Positions 48,201-57,300 are shown, numbered from the stretch's first letter. The stretch is 59,504 nucleotides of DNA from Desulfopila aestuarii DSM 18488 (GCA_945863875.1 CAMBBS010000026.1:1-59504); one strand, 5' to 3'. The notes: generated by a model from the sequence alone, not told the origin. A program made the numbers and translations.

Positions 48201-48608
48201 TACCGCTTCATCTCCTTGACAAGTACTAAATATTGCCTCGACCTGCTCACAAAAGTCTTGTCCCTCTTCTCCTGCGGCAAGAAAATGATTTTTATCATTG
48301 CTGGACAAAATGAGCAGATCGACCGTCTCGTGAAGAGCGGTCAGCAAAGGAGCGGAGATGGGCCGTTTCGCTGCAAGCAACACGTCCAGAGCTGTTTCAA
48401 CGACCTTGGCTCCTTTGCTTAAATCAGACAACTGCACCTGGGATGCCGCCCCTTTGATATTATGAAAAAGTCTGTGCAGCTCTTCTATGGTGGTCGATGC
48501 AGCTCTATCTAATGCAAGCAGGTCGAGGCCCTGGCGTATCGCCGGAATATACGAGGTAACCTCGAGAAAAAAGAACTCAAGGAGCTCCGGTTTTGCAAAC
48601 TTTACCAT
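45201..48608 (-). CDS. ChpA-like hybrid CheA kinase (two Hpt, ATPase, CheW, REC)
   Basis: This 1135-residue kinase is a hybrid CheA of the Pil-Chp type. It has two phosphotransfer domains: His49 in RLFHNIKGAAS and His385 in AVHTLKGAASM. A dimerisation/ATPase block follows with N box HILRNGVDHGIE and G1 DDGGGID, then a CheW domain (RAALVSVAGREFAVPL) and a C-terminal receiver with Asp in VIILDIEMPRMNG. The ATG at 48608 has an AAGGG site; the frame opens 21 bases earlier. It lies in an operon with CheW, a double-REC protein and an MCP. It would pass phosphate to the CheY-like protein downstream. Confidence 0.93.
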   Translation of the reverse strand: MVKFAKPELLEFFFLEVTSYIPAIRQGLDLLALDRAASTTIEELHRLFHNIKGAASQVQLSDLSKGAKVVETALDVLLAAKRPISAPLLTALHETVDLLILSSNDKNHFLAAGEEGQDFCEQVEAIFSTCQGDEAVGREQHENNRRQEYVHDVRSIFPLLQELAGCLDGGDTALNGAVYGKLAHAVSLLSATLVAASMQRQGRLMQDFQLVLEELSFTAITHQPEMSGLMQDFLRFLEASFSHEDPENNTTIHRVQQQLERCKVLLAPPEQMQEDLFFLDEALDVDALSAFADPAGDDSSVDFLDELVGTNFIEDQAVEELDDELLDEPVDEDQLLLQAIFCEECDEHFIVINQSLNHLEGRVKEPSVLTQKLRASVGEMRRAVHTLKGAASMTRMNLLAGGAHALEDLLDWLHDEAEEILPEEVQLIATGIDVIETLSQSPEATDSPRLDSVVAVLRKYLHSRSKPADTEAASTDQPVWAIVEKPAATEQSVFVDEPRQPEPAGSAVADVALPGDATVLRVRMEDLNELVSIEGELVVARGAMEKMVEVFYQTLDELENVKENLRRKSQELELGFEVQSLYGFNSLTAENGNDAPIADGLADFDPIELDRYSQLHLIIRSLNEISVDVNSIHASLTSLAGDIGGQVGKQQLTMRLMQDKLMRIRMTPLSSISRVLFRTVRDTAAKLGKKATLRIRGEDVVMDRFVWAGITDPLMHILRNGVDHGIESAEVRAAAGKPETGTIILQAEQRSRNVVLRIADDGGGIDMSLVRDKISRDGLAEKPETLDEKELLEYLFHPSFTTRQQITTLSGRGVGLDVVRQNISNLHGSIQIHNTPGQGVEFEIHIPFTLSVNRAALVSVAGREFAVPLQDILQVKHFSAAELVYKDDTAGLFLPFGDALVEVSNLGYHLQLEKKLVPTGSTSEGILAILFMQGEEQCAVAVEAIVEQREIVVKNLGSHLTHVRGISGVTLTGSGGIIPILNLRELVAIRMTGGLADSTPLRQMESTAPPKVLIVDDSISVRHSVARLVESQGWQQLQAVDGRDALAKMDSFLPDVIILDIEMPRMNGYEFKSSLNNQQLYKDIPVVMITSRASEKHQKKARELGITHYLTKPYKEDAFVRLLENIRSGLQVRGR

Positions 48609-48685
48609 TAGTACCGGTCCCTTCTCCATCCGTTCATCGCCATACCGCTCCTGCTGGATCGTTTATTTACTGCGTACATGGCTCA

Positions 48686-49252
48686 TCATTTCCCTGTGTT
48701 GTTATAGTCGACAAGTCGGGAAGCCGACAAAAATCTTTTGACGCTAAGGATATAATATAACTTCTTGCCGACCAGCAGACCGGAGGTAACCAGGCCGGCA
48801 TGCAAAGAATTTCTATCCACCGGTTCAAGGAGCTGTTTCTCCGAAACAGCTTTATTGACGGTGCCGATAATGCGATCGAGACGCAGGCCGATTTTCTGCT
48901 TTTTATGCCGCAGGATGGCAAAGCGGTTACCGTTGCAGATTGCCCTGCCGCTCATGCCGAGAAAACCGACAAAATCGACAATGGAAACTATTTCGCTGCG
49001 TATATTGACGATGCCCAGAATCCAGGCGGGGAGATTCGGTAAGGCAGTGATCGTCGGCAACGGCCCGACCTCTGCCAGGTCATCAATGGCTATCGCCAGA
49101 TGCAAGGCGCCGATTTCGACCACTACATAGCGGTTCATCTCCTCGCGGTCGGCAGCTGGCTGCCGTGCAGTCATCACCTCCTCGTCGATCACCTCGACCG
49201 GCTGCGAATCGATATGTCTGATGAGGTTTTTTAGTTCAGGTGCACTTGACAT
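48686..49252 (-). CDS. CheW/PilI-like adaptor protein
   Basis: This 188-residue adaptor links the MCP to CheA. The CheW domain (about 40-180) includes RYVVVEIGALHLAIAIDDLAEV and PAWILGIVNIRSEIVSIVD. The N-terminal 40 residues are charged and not conserved. The ribosome site GAGGG precedes the ATG. It lies between the double-REC gene and the CheA gene, with 78 bases to CheA, and fits PilI in order. Confidence 0.93.
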   Translation of the reverse strand: MSSAPELKNLIRHIDSQPVEVIDEEVMTARQPAADREEMNRYVVVEIGALHLAIAIDDLAEVGPLPTITALPNLPAWILGIVNIRSEIVSIVDFVGFLGMSGRAICNGNRFAILRHKKQKIGLRLDRIIGTVNKAVSEKQLLEPVDRNSLHAGLVTSGLLVGKKLYYILSVKRFLSASRLVDYNNTGK

Positions 49253-49297
49253 GGATTCCCTCGGAAATTTTTTTGCCGGGTTAGATGACTCATTGGC

Positions 49298-51160
49298 TTA
49301 AAGAGAGCTCCTTATGACCGAGAGCAGTTTGTCCGGATTAAAAGGTTTGGTCAGATAGGCCACCGCCCCGGCCCGCAGCCCTTTCTCCCTGTCTATTGGA
49401 CTGTCTTTCGCCGTCAGCATGACCACGGGAATCGACTTCAGTCGCTGATCCTGCTGCAGCTCTGCGAGGATATCGTAGCCGGTCATATCAGGCAGCATCG
49501 CATCGAGCAGGATCAGGTGCGGCGGCTGGTCATGCACCTTTCTGAGCGCCTCCGATCCGCTCGCCGCTTCTTCGACCACATAACCCTTTCTCGACAAGAC
49601 CATGGAAATAACTTTTCGCGAGGTCGGGCTGTCCTCGACAACCAGAATGGATTTCTCCGGGCCATTTTTCTTCGGCTGCGCAGCTGTTGGCATGGTCGGT
49701 TGTGTTTTGGTCACGTCCGGTTGTGCCGCAAGTGCAACGGCAGGTGGCCGAGGCTTCTCCCGTGTTGCAGCAGGTGCCTGCCGTGGTGCTGCAGTTTTCT
49801 TTGACGAATCGAGGTATTTGCCAAGCACACTGAGCAGCTTGACAGGGTCAAAAGGTTTGGTCAGGTATTCACTTGCGCCGCTGAGCATACCTTTTTGCCG
49901 ATCGGCGGCGTCGCATTTACCGGTCAGCATGACCACGGGAACCCGGCAGAGTTCAGCCTTTTTTCGAATTGCCGACAACACCTCATAGCCGGTAATATCC
50001 GGCAGCATCACATCAAGGAGTACGAGATCCGGGGTCACCCCTTCGATGGCCAGAAGCGCCTCCGTCCCGCTTGTCGTTTCGAGAATCTTGTACCCTTTAC
50101 GGCCAAGCACCATGGAAATCACCTTCCTCGCCGTCCTGCTGTCTTCAACGACGAGAACAGTTTTATCCGCTTTTATTTCCTGCCCGGCAGATATTTTTGC
50201 AGACACAACCGGCTGCACCCTAGCCACACTGTGCCCGTGCGCCGGGGTCTTTTTTACCGGCTCCCGCAGCAAAGCGGCAGCCCGGACAAAAAGAGGTTCC
50301 TGGGGGGAAATTTTCAGTGCGGCATTAATGCAACTACGTGCCCGATCAATTTTCCCAAGAGAGCAGAATCCGAGGCAGAGACAATAGGCAATGCGCGAAT
50401 TCCTGGGATTGTGACGCATTGCTTCGGCATAGTGCGACAAGGCCCGGTGCAGTTCCTCGGTAGCCGCGGTGCCAGTCCCAACACCCTTGGCGACTCGCTG
50501 CAGTCCGCCGCAATGAGGACAGCATTCCTCCCCCGATCCAACCAGAGACCAGCAAAAAATGCAGCGCCTCACCGTCTCCAATGAGCCGGTACATTGCTGC
50601 ATGATTTTCTGCACTTCCCCTTGTATTGACGGATCAGCATTGCCCCACTTGCCCGCCTCGTTCAGCGCCTTTTTAATATGGTCCTCCCGGGTCATCAGCC
50701 GGGAATGCCAGAGCCAGGCCGGATAATAAAAACGGTTACTGCGCAGCACTTCAATCAGTTTGGCCGCCGCTTCCCTGCGTCGAAACTGATAAAAAAGACC
50801 GACGGCCTCCTGACACGTTCGCTCTTCATCACAATAATTGGCAGCCTGTGAAAGGCTGGGCAGCCTGGCTAAAAAATGTTCGACCTGGGCGACCGTCACC
50901 GATACGTTGCGTTCAAATGGTTTGACCAATTCGCCGGCAGTAACTTCCCCCTCTCCCATTGCCAGCAGGGTGAGAAACGCCCCATTGCCCTTAAGACTGC
51001 CGCATTCCCCGGCAAAGACCTGCCCTTGTCGCAGCTGCATGGAGCCGGTCCTTTGCCCTCGCACCTGAACCTCCAGGCTACCAGGCGCAAATCGCAAGGA
51101 TCTCAGATATTCGAGAATGTTTCTTGGTGTTTCAAGCGAAGCTGGCGGAGAATCGGTCAT
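49298..51160 (-). CDS. DUF4388-type, zinc ribbon, TPR, double receiver protein
   Basis: This 620-residue signalling protein has an N-terminal domain (about 10-95) of the PatA/DUF4388 type (GQVFAGECGSLKGNGAFLTLL) and a middle region with a zinc-ribbon pair, CIFCW and CPHCGG. TPR-like repeats follow (RIAYCLCLGFCSLGKIDRARS). Two full receiver domains end the protein, each with EDSRTARKVISM-type or EDSPTSRKVISM start and phospho-acceptor Asp in LVLLDVMLPDITG and LILLDAMLPDMTG. The two receivers are closely similar, so they arose by duplication. It lies between the MCP and CheW genes. A PilG-like role is possible. Confidence 0.88.
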   Translation of the reverse strand: MTDSPPASLETPRNILEYLRSLRFAPGSLEVQVRGQRTGSMQLRQGQVFAGECGSLKGNGAFLTLLAMGEGEVTAGELVKPFERNVSVTVAQVEHFLARLPSLSQAANYCDEERTCQEAVGLFYQFRRREAAAKLIEVLRSNRFYYPAWLWHSRLMTREDHIKKALNEAGKWGNADPSIQGEVQKIMQQCTGSLETVRRCIFCWSLVGSGEECCPHCGGLQRVAKGVGTGTAATEELHRALSHYAEAMRHNPRNSRIAYCLCLGFCSLGKIDRARSCINAALKISPQEPLFVRAAALLREPVKKTPAHGHSVARVQPVVSAKISAGQEIKADKTVLVVEDSRTARKVISMVLGRKGYKILETTSGTEALLAIEGVTPDLVLLDVMLPDITGYEVLSAIRKKAELCRVPVVMLTGKCDAADRQKGMLSGASEYLTKPFDPVKLLSVLGKYLDSSKKTAAPRQAPAATREKPRPPAVALAAQPDVTKTQPTMPTAAQPKKNGPEKSILVVEDSPTSRKVISMVLSRKGYVVEEAASGSEALRKVHDQPPHLILLDAMLPDMTGYDILAELQQDQRLKSIPVVMLTAKDSPIDREKGLRAGAVAYLTKPFNPDKLLSVIRSSL

Positions 51161-51289
51161 AAAAAGCCTTGAATGTTAAAAAATGCAACGTTGTCCCTGC
51201 TCAACAACCTTGTCTCTGTTGAAGCTTTCCAGGCCGGGTGTATATGAAAAAACTGTATATCCAGCAAGCTGTAAACGTTTCGCCGTTTT

Positions 51290-53446
51290 CTACGCCTGAC
51301 TGTCACCAATCCGGAAGACCTCGACCGCCGAACGAAGATCCCGCGCCGTCTTGCTCAAAATGTTCATTGATGTCGCCGTATCCTGGGAAGAAAGTGACGA
51401 TTCCCGACTTACCTCCCCGACATCCTCCATGGTTTTAGCTATGGATTCAGACATTTTCACCTGATTGATCGTTGCAGTGGTAATGGCCTCGATGAGCTGG
51501 GCAAGCTGGTTGGCCACATCCTCTATTTCTTGCAGCTTGCAGTGGGCCCCGTCGGCAAGTTTCGAGCCTTGGACAACCTTGCCGATACTCTCGTCAATTC
51601 GATTGGTGACGTCTCTAATTTCGGTCTGGATGCTTTTTATGAGCAGCTCTATCTGCTTTGTCGAGTTACTCGAACTGTCGGCGAGACGCTGCACCTCATC
51701 GGCAACCACCGCAAAGCCATGACCGGCCTCCCCGGCCATGGCGGCCTGGATCGAGGCGTTCAACGCGAGAATCGAGGTACGATCGGCGATATCGTCAATA
51801 ATTCGGACGATATTGCCGATTTCCAGCGAACTTTCCCCAAGGCGTTTAATGGAGCGGGCCGTCTCGTTAATCTGTTCACGAATCTCGGCCATCGCCTTAC
51901 CGGTCTCGCTCACCGCCTGGGCGCCCTCCTGGGCATTCTGTCTCGACCTTCTGGAGACCGAGGCCGACTGCAGGGCGTTATCGGCCACCTGGCGAATCGA
52001 CGCGATCATTTCCTCAATAGCGTCTACCGCGGCAGTGACGCCCCTCACCTGCTCAATGTTTTTCTCGGCCAGCCCCATGGTCTGACGTGCAACCTGCACG
52101 GTGGTAATATCTACCGATTCCGTGGCTGTTTTTACCTTTCTGATGATATCGGAAAACTGGTCAGCCATGGCGTTGAAAGAGTCGGCAATGGCCCCGGTCA
52201 TATCCTCGGTCACTTCGGCCCGGACGGTAAAATCGCCATCGGACAGCGCACTGATCTCTTCGAGAAGCTTCATAATCGATTCCTGGATGGTATCTCGCTC
52301 CTCCTGACTCTGGATGAGGACGGTAATATTATCAAGCATGGCATTCAGGCCCGCCGCTATGACGCCAAGTTCATCATGTGTGACCACCGCGCTACGGGCC
52401 TGGAAATTACCCCTGCCGATCTCAGACAGCAAGCCAGTGATATGGTTTACCTGCACGGTCACCCCCCGGGAGAGTCTGATTGTCATGAATACCCCGATCA
52501 GAACGGAGACAAGACCAACAGCCACAACAAGCTGTATAACCTGCGATGCCCTGTGTTCCATAGCCGCAAGGATTTCGACTTCATTTTGCACAGCGTAATC
52601 GAGAAACGATTGAATGATCGGTTCCGCGCGCTGCACCGCATCCTGACAACTGCTGCTTCTGGCGGCAATAATACCATCACTGTTTACTACCTCGACAAAC
52701 CATTTTTTGAACGCCGCCAGGTGCTCCTGCACCAGCTCCTTTGTCGCCGGGATGACCGGGGAAACATCAACAAGATTCTGCAGAGTTGCACTCTTCTCAT
52801 GGAGCAAGGCAATAGTGTCGACGTTTGGTGTGGTCAAATAGTCCAGCAGGCCGGCTTTGAGCAGGTACCAGGCATTATTGACAGGAAAAGATTCGATGGC
52901 CATGACCGCATCACCAAGAACATCCTGGCTCTGTTGCAGTTTGACCTGTTCTCCGGATGCCTCATCCATCCTGTCTTCGAGAATGTTTACCGTACCGGCA
53001 AAGACACTACTGTATTCCTTGATGGCATCCATCGCCGCCTGTGCGGCATCAACATCCTGGGGAGCGGCAGCCAATTCCTGGATCTCCGCCAGGCGCTGAT
53101 TCGCCTCAATGCCAGAGCCGACAAAGGGGCCAAGATACAGCTCCTTGGCCCGAGCAATTCCCATCTTGTGATACTGCAGGAGAAAATCTCTTTCATAACC
53201 CTGCATAAGGCGAAGGGCCTTTTCCGTTTCCAGGCTGAGACGGGCAATTTTGCCATCAACGCGAACCAGCCCATTGATTGTCCTCTGGACAGAGCTCTGT
53301 GACAGGATGGTGATGGCGATTACCATAAGAATCAGGGCAATCAAGGTCATAAACGACCATATCAGCTTGCCGCGAATCTTCCGGCGTCCAGCCATTTTCA
53401 AGACTTTCCTCTCTGGTACTCCAGATCTCGTGTTTCTATCAACCAT
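51290..53446 (-). CDS. Methyl-accepting chemotaxis protein (PilJ-like)
   Basis: This 718-residue receptor has two transmembrane helices (near residues 32-52 and 325-350), a helical periplasmic domain between them, HAMP segments and a cytoplasmic signalling hairpin whose tip is IVRIIDDIADRTSILALNASIQAAMAG. The start at 53446 has GGAG 5 bases upstream; a Met at 53395 with GAGGA is an alternative. It is the first gene of the chemosensory run. No CheR or CheB gene is visible in the window, so its adaptation is unclear. Confidence 0.92.
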   Translation of the reverse strand: MVDRNTRSGVPERKVLKMAGRRKIRGKLIWSFMTLIALILMVIAITILSQSSVQRTINGLVRVDGKIARLSLETEKALRLMQGYERDFLLQYHKMGIARAKELYLGPFVGSGIEANQRLAEIQELAAAPQDVDAAQAAMDAIKEYSSVFAGTVNILEDRMDEASGEQVKLQQSQDVLGDAVMAIESFPVNNAWYLLKAGLLDYLTTPNVDTIALLHEKSATLQNLVDVSPVIPATKELVQEHLAAFKKWFVEVVNSDGIIAARSSSCQDAVQRAEPIIQSFLDYAVQNEVEILAAMEHRASQVIQLVVAVGLVSVLIGVFMTIRLSRGVTVQVNHITGLLSEIGRGNFQARSAVVTHDELGVIAAGLNAMLDNITVLIQSQEERDTIQESIMKLLEEISALSDGDFTVRAEVTEDMTGAIADSFNAMADQFSDIIRKVKTATESVDITTVQVARQTMGLAEKNIEQVRGVTAAVDAIEEMIASIRQVADNALQSASVSRRSRQNAQEGAQAVSETGKAMAEIREQINETARSIKRLGESSLEIGNIVRIIDDIADRTSILALNASIQAAMAGEAGHGFAVVADEVQRLADSSSNSTKQIELLIKSIQTEIRDVTNRIDESIGKVVQGSKLADGAHCKLQEIEDVANQLAQLIEAITTATINQVKMSESIAKTMEDVGEVSRESSLSSQDTATSMNILSKTARDLRSAVEVFRIGDSQA

Positions 53447-53675
53447 CACGTCTCCATAAGTTCCGTATAAACGCTCACCAGCGCCGTATCTGTTATGTCC
53501 TGTCGGCGGACAGTGCCTAGAGCCTGTCCGACTCTGGCTGCCGTTGCGAATATTGCCTGCACCCACCGTCTATTGAGATTCTAAAAAATTATTTATAGGC
53601 TATCGCAAATTCGTCGCCCATTGCAAATTTTTTTTTCGCCGCCGGCCCATGTTTTTATAGCCGATAAAACGAGAA
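53447..53675. other. Non-coding gap between the MCP gene and the transketolase terminator
   Basis: This stretch must hold the promoter of the chemosensory run, reading leftwards. No convincing reading frame, riboswitch or repeat is seen. An AT-rich stretch near 53580-53630 could carry the -10 region, but no clear box pair is assigned. Confidence 0.45.
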
Positions 53676-53707
53676 AGGCCCGCCTCCCTCTTACGGGAAA
53701 CGGGCCT
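53676..53707 (-). terminator. Terminator after transketolase
   Basis: An inverted repeat AGGCCCG/CGGGCCT with an 18-base apical region lies 49 bases after the transketolase stop. On the minus strand it is followed by TTTCTCGTTTT. The GC-rich stem and T-rich tail fit a rho-independent terminator. Confidence 0.75.
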
Positions 53708-53755
53708 GAATGAATTGAAAAAAAGGTGTTTTTTACTGTCAGACGCAGTGCGGCA

Positions 53756-55645
53756 TCAACGATGCATGGAGAGAATTTTCTTTTTAATATCTTCGACCGC
53801 CAGACCTTGATGCGGCAGCTGTTCTGCTATGCCGCCATGGCCTATTTTGTGAGTGCCCATGAGCGAGTACTGAGGAGCCAGCCCTCTTTCCAGCAGCCAG
53901 GTGCCATAGCGCACGCCAAGGCCGGTCTTGGCATTCTGACTCTCGACCACCAGGACAAAAGGACTGCTGCCGACTTTTTTCAGCATGTCGTCATCAATGA
54001 CGTTCAAGGTTGGTTTATTGATCAGTCCAACATTCAGCCCCTGGGTTCTCAGCTGCAAAACAGCATCAAGGCATCTGTAGGTCATCTCGCCATAGGTGAC
54101 GATATACCCATCGCTGCCTTCTCGAATAACCTCGTCCTTGCCGGGCTGAAAAACATAACCGTCACCAAAGATTTTTCCCCCCTGCTCATCGAGCAGCGCA
54201 GGCGTGGCGGACCGGGTGGAGAAAACAAAACGCAGGCCTTTATCATGAAAGATTTTCTTCAGCATCGCCCGCAGCTGCAGAACATCCGCCGGGAAATAAA
54301 GCCTCGTCGCATCGCCTTCGGCGACCGCGTTATCGGCAAAGAAATTATTGATGCCGAAATGACAGGTATTATCCGCCATATCGTCAATGCCGGAATGGGA
54401 AAAATGGGCGAGGACGTTGGCCTCATTGAGCCGGGCCATGGTAATTTCGGAAACGACCATTTCCAGAAAAGCGGCAAAGGTGCCGAATATGCCCTGGCGG
54501 CCCGCTTCGGAGCCAAAACCGGCGGCAACCGAATAATTATTGCGCTCCATGATCCCCCCGTGCACATACACCTCGGGATGGTTCTTGCGGATATGGTGCA
54601 GACCGCAGGACCCCTCGAGATCGGAGTCGACCACCAATACCTTGCTTGCCGGATTGTCCATATCATCAAGGATTTCAGAGACTACTTTGCCGAAATCGTC
54701 CCGCACCTTGCCCATTTCCGGAGTGCTGCCCAGGTAGGTGATTTTCACTTTTACCACCGGAAAGTTCTGCAACATGTCGACGGCTGCGGTGTGTCCCTTT
54801 TCGGTAAGATAGTCAACAGCCAGCTTGACCGCGATGACATCATGACCCTTGGGCGAGCCCTCAATTCCGGCAACACCAATCGCCATGAGCCGTTTGTTGA
54901 TAAGGGCGACCGGACCATCGGCAACCAGTGCCTTCTGAATGCGGCCAAAGAGGGCGTCGATATCTTCCCCGTCGCCGACATTGGCTGCAAGCCCATGCCC
55001 CTCAAGGGTTTTTGCGACATCATAGCCCTGCATATATTGGCTTGGATGACCGGCAATCGTGACATTGTTGTCATCGATGAGAAGCTTGACCTTCAGGTTT
55101 CTCGCCACCGCATAGCGGGCCGCCTCTGCATTATCGCCCTCCATCTGCGAGCCGTCACTGCCGAACATGACGACGGTCTTGCCGGTATCCGCTTCGGCAA
55201 CCCCGTTGACGTAGCTCCATAAATGACCAAGTCGTCCCGAAGAGAAGAAAACGCCATTTTTTTCATCGCGCTCAGGATGACCATAGTAGCCTTTATCATA
55301 TTCCCGGTAATGCAGGAGCGATTCGGGCTTTTGATAACCATTGAGCACCGCCATCATATACTGAATCGCCACGCGGTGTCCCGCCTCATCGAAATAGACC
55401 GGATGAATCGAGTCCGAGCCTTTCATAAAGCCGTCAATAATCAACAGTTCCGGAACGATATCAAATGCCCCGCCGGTATGACCGCCAAGCCCTTTGACAT
55501 TGGCCAGGGCGGTAAAAAACACCAGGCTGTCACGAACTATGGCAATGTTACCGAGCAGCGCCTTCCGCTGCTCTTCGCTGAGCTGCTCCTGGTTCAGAGC
55601 ATATTTCTGTGCAACGTAGTTACTTAAATCTATTGGAAAATCCAT
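53756..55645 (-). CDS. Transketolase
   Basis: This 629-residue enzyme of the non-oxidative pentose phosphate pathway transfers two-carbon units with thiamine diphosphate. The cofactor-binding GSDGSQMEGDN motif near residue 162 ends in DDNN, as in the family. His and Gly residues in KGLGGHTGGAFD are conserved near the N-terminus. The central domain has FSHSGIDD and the C-terminal domain follows. It is a complete one-chain transketolase, slightly shorter than the E. coli enzyme. The ribosome site TGGAGGCAGG is strong. Its terminator is downstream. Confidence 0.93.
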   Translation of the reverse strand: MDFPIDLSNYVAQKYALNQEQLSEEQRKALLGNIAIVRDSLVFFTALANVKGLGGHTGGAFDIVPELLIIDGFMKGSDSIHPVYFDEAGHRVAIQYMMAVLNGYQKPESLLHYREYDKGYYGHPERDEKNGVFFSSGRLGHLWSYVNGVAEADTGKTVVMFGSDGSQMEGDNAEAARYAVARNLKVKLLIDDNNVTIAGHPSQYMQGYDVAKTLEGHGLAANVGDGEDIDALFGRIQKALVADGPVALINKRLMAIGVAGIEGSPKGHDVIAVKLAVDYLTEKGHTAAVDMLQNFPVVKVKITYLGSTPEMGKVRDDFGKVVSEILDDMDNPASKVLVVDSDLEGSCGLHHIRKNHPEVYVHGGIMERNNYSVAAGFGSEAGRQGIFGTFAAFLEMVVSEITMARLNEANVLAHFSHSGIDDMADNTCHFGINNFFADNAVAEGDATRLYFPADVLQLRAMLKKIFHDKGLRFVFSTRSATPALLDEQGGKIFGDGYVFQPGKDEVIREGSDGYIVTYGEMTYRCLDAVLQLRTQGLNVGLINKPTLNVIDDDMLKKVGSSPFVLVVESQNAKTGLGVRYGTWLLERGLAPQYSLMGTHKIGHGGIAEQLPHQGLAVEDIKKKILSMHR

Positions 55646-55683
55646 TCCTGCCTCCAGTTGAGTACTGTCGAAGTCCTGTCAAA

Positions 55684-55736
55684 ACCCCTCTCTTTTACCT
55701 GTCGCATGCATGGTCTGCATGGCAAAGAGGGGAGTT
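55684..55736 (-). terminator. Probable terminator after uraA
   Basis: Downstream of the uraA stop on the minus strand, an imperfect stem of CCCCTCTTTGCC with GGTAAAAGAGAGGGG is followed by TTTTG. The stem has a two-base bulge and a long apical region containing GCATGC. It lies between uraA and transketolase and likely isolates them. Confidence 0.6.
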
Positions 55737-55825
55737 CTTGTTATTCATAAATAAATCCTGTACAGCCACCCATTTGGCCATTGAACAGCACATCCGCTAC
55801 CTGTCGGTATGCACCGGCAAGGCCC

Positions 55826-57151
55826 TCACGATTCCTGTTTTCTTTCCTGGGGTAAAATTATGTTCAGAACCAGCCCCAATATTCCGGCCAGACCGATTTT
55901 TTCGATGGCAAAAGAACCGGCGGTGAATTTCATCCCGCCAATACCGCAGACCAGAATCACCGCGACGATGATCAGATTCCTCGGCGTGGTCAAATCCTGA
56001 CCGGACCGCACCAGAGTATTAATACCGATTACGGTAATCATACCAAAGAGCAGGATCATAATTCCGCCCATGACCGGCGAGGGAATAGTCGCCAGCATGG
56101 CGCCGATCTTTCCGACAAAAGAGAGAAAAATGGCGGTAAGAGCAGCCCAGGTCATGATTGCCGGGTTATAGGCCTTGGTAAGCGCTACCGCTCCGCTCAC
56201 CTCCGAATAGGTCGTGTTCGGCGGCCCGCCTAGCATGGAGGCGATGGACGTGGCAATACCGTCCCCGAGCATGGTGTTTTCAATACCTGGATCCTTGACA
56301 TAATCTTTGCCGGTGATGGAACCAACAGCCAGCACATCACCGAAATGTTCAATGGCCGGGGCGACCGCCACCGGTACAATGAACAGGATTGCCTCCCATT
56401 TCCACTCGGGAAACACAAAGGCCGGCATGACCAGCCAGGCCTTTTCGGCAATCGGCGTGAAAACAATAAGAGCCGGTGCGGTCCAGTTCTGCAGGCTGCC
56501 TGGATCAAAAACGGCCTGAAAGGAGGTGGAATATCCAGTGACATCGAGGGCCAGGGACGTCAGATACCCGGCACAGATACCGCTTAAGATCGGGACAAGC
56601 CGGAACCAACCCTTGCCGAGCAAGGCTACAAGCGCGGTTGTTACCAGAGAAACACCCGAGATAATCATCGCTGTCTTGCCGGGCACAAGCCACGCCGAAC
56701 CATCGCCCGTTCGGCCCATGGCCATATGCACGGCGACCGGCGCCAGCACCAGGCCGATGACCATAATAACCGGTCCGGTAACCACAGCCGGAAGGTATTT
56801 ATGCAAAATTCCGGCACCAAAATAGCGGATGGCAAAGCTCATCAGCACATACAGCAGACCGGCTGCGGTCAGCCCGCACATCGTCGCCGGAATACCCCAG
56901 GTTTGTACGCCGTAAATAATGGGTGCGATGAAAGCAAAAGACGAGGCAAGAAAGACAGGTACTTTCCCCCTGGTGATAACCTGGAAAACCAGTGTGCCGA
57001 TACCGGCAGTAAAGAGAGCGACATTTGGATCAAGCCCGGTCAAAATGGGGACGAGAACCAGAGCTCCGAAAGCGACAAACAGCATCTGGGCCCCCAGAAG
57101 ACTGTCAGCGAAACGGAACTGATAGGTGGTATTTGGTGGAACTTCAGACAT
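55826..57151 (-). CDS. uraA: Uracil permease (NCS2/NAT family)
   Basis: This 441-residue proton-coupled importer of uracil has about fourteen hydrophobic helices. It carries family motifs QMLFVAFGALVLVPILTGLDP near residue 22 and AIEHFGDVLAVG and PNTTYSEVSGAVALT (the NCS2 signature region) in the C-terminal half. The Glu in AIEHFGD is a key substrate contact in UraA. It follows upp on the same strand after a terminator and has a strong AAGGAGG ribosome site. Together they form the uracil salvage pair. Confidence 0.95.
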   Translation of the reverse strand: MSEVPPNTTYQFRFADSLLGAQMLFVAFGALVLVPILTGLDPNVALFTAGIGTLVFQVITRGKVPVFLASSFAFIAPIIYGVQTWGIPATMCGLTAAGLLYVLMSFAIRYFGAGILHKYLPAVVTGPVIMVIGLVLAPVAVHMAMGRTGDGSAWLVPGKTAMIISGVSLVTTALVALLGKGWFRLVPILSGICAGYLTSLALDVTGYSTSFQAVFDPGSLQNWTAPALIVFTPIAEKAWLVMPAFVFPEWKWEAILFIVPVAVAPAIEHFGDVLAVGSITGKDYVKDPGIENTMLGDGIATSIASMLGGPPNTTYSEVSGAVALTKAYNPAIMTWAALTAIFLSFVGKIGAMLATIPSPVMGGIMILLFGMITVIGINTLVRSGQDLTTPRNLIIVAVILVCGIGGMKFTAGSFAIEKIGLAGILGLVLNIILPQERKQES

Positions 57152-57269
57152 TACAACGACCTCCTTTACACATTATTTCTGTTATTTATTATACGCCGCA
57201 TAGGCTTATTCACCCGCTAGAAGTCTGTCCTATAAAATCTTTTTCTACCTTGTCGTTGCAATCTCTCTC

Positions 57270-57300
57270 AAAAAAAAGTCATTACAGAAACTGTAATGAC
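57270..57300 (-). terminator. Strong terminator after upp
   Basis: A perfect 10-bp stem, GTCATTACAG/CTGTAATGAC, with a 3-base loop lies at 57278-57300, immediately after the upp stop on the minus strand. It is followed by an uninterrupted T-run (A-run on the plus strand at 57270-57277). This is a textbook rho-independent terminator. Read-through would be needed to reach uraA, so uraA may have its own promoter. Confidence 0.93.

Noticed and set aside
51530-53302. A 590-codon frame opposite the MCP gene.
   Set aside because: The MCP on the other strand has clear domains and a ribosome site; this frame has none.
53726-55222. A 498-codon frame opposite transketolase.
   Set aside because: Transketolase motifs on the minus strand are decisive; the opposite frame shows no family.
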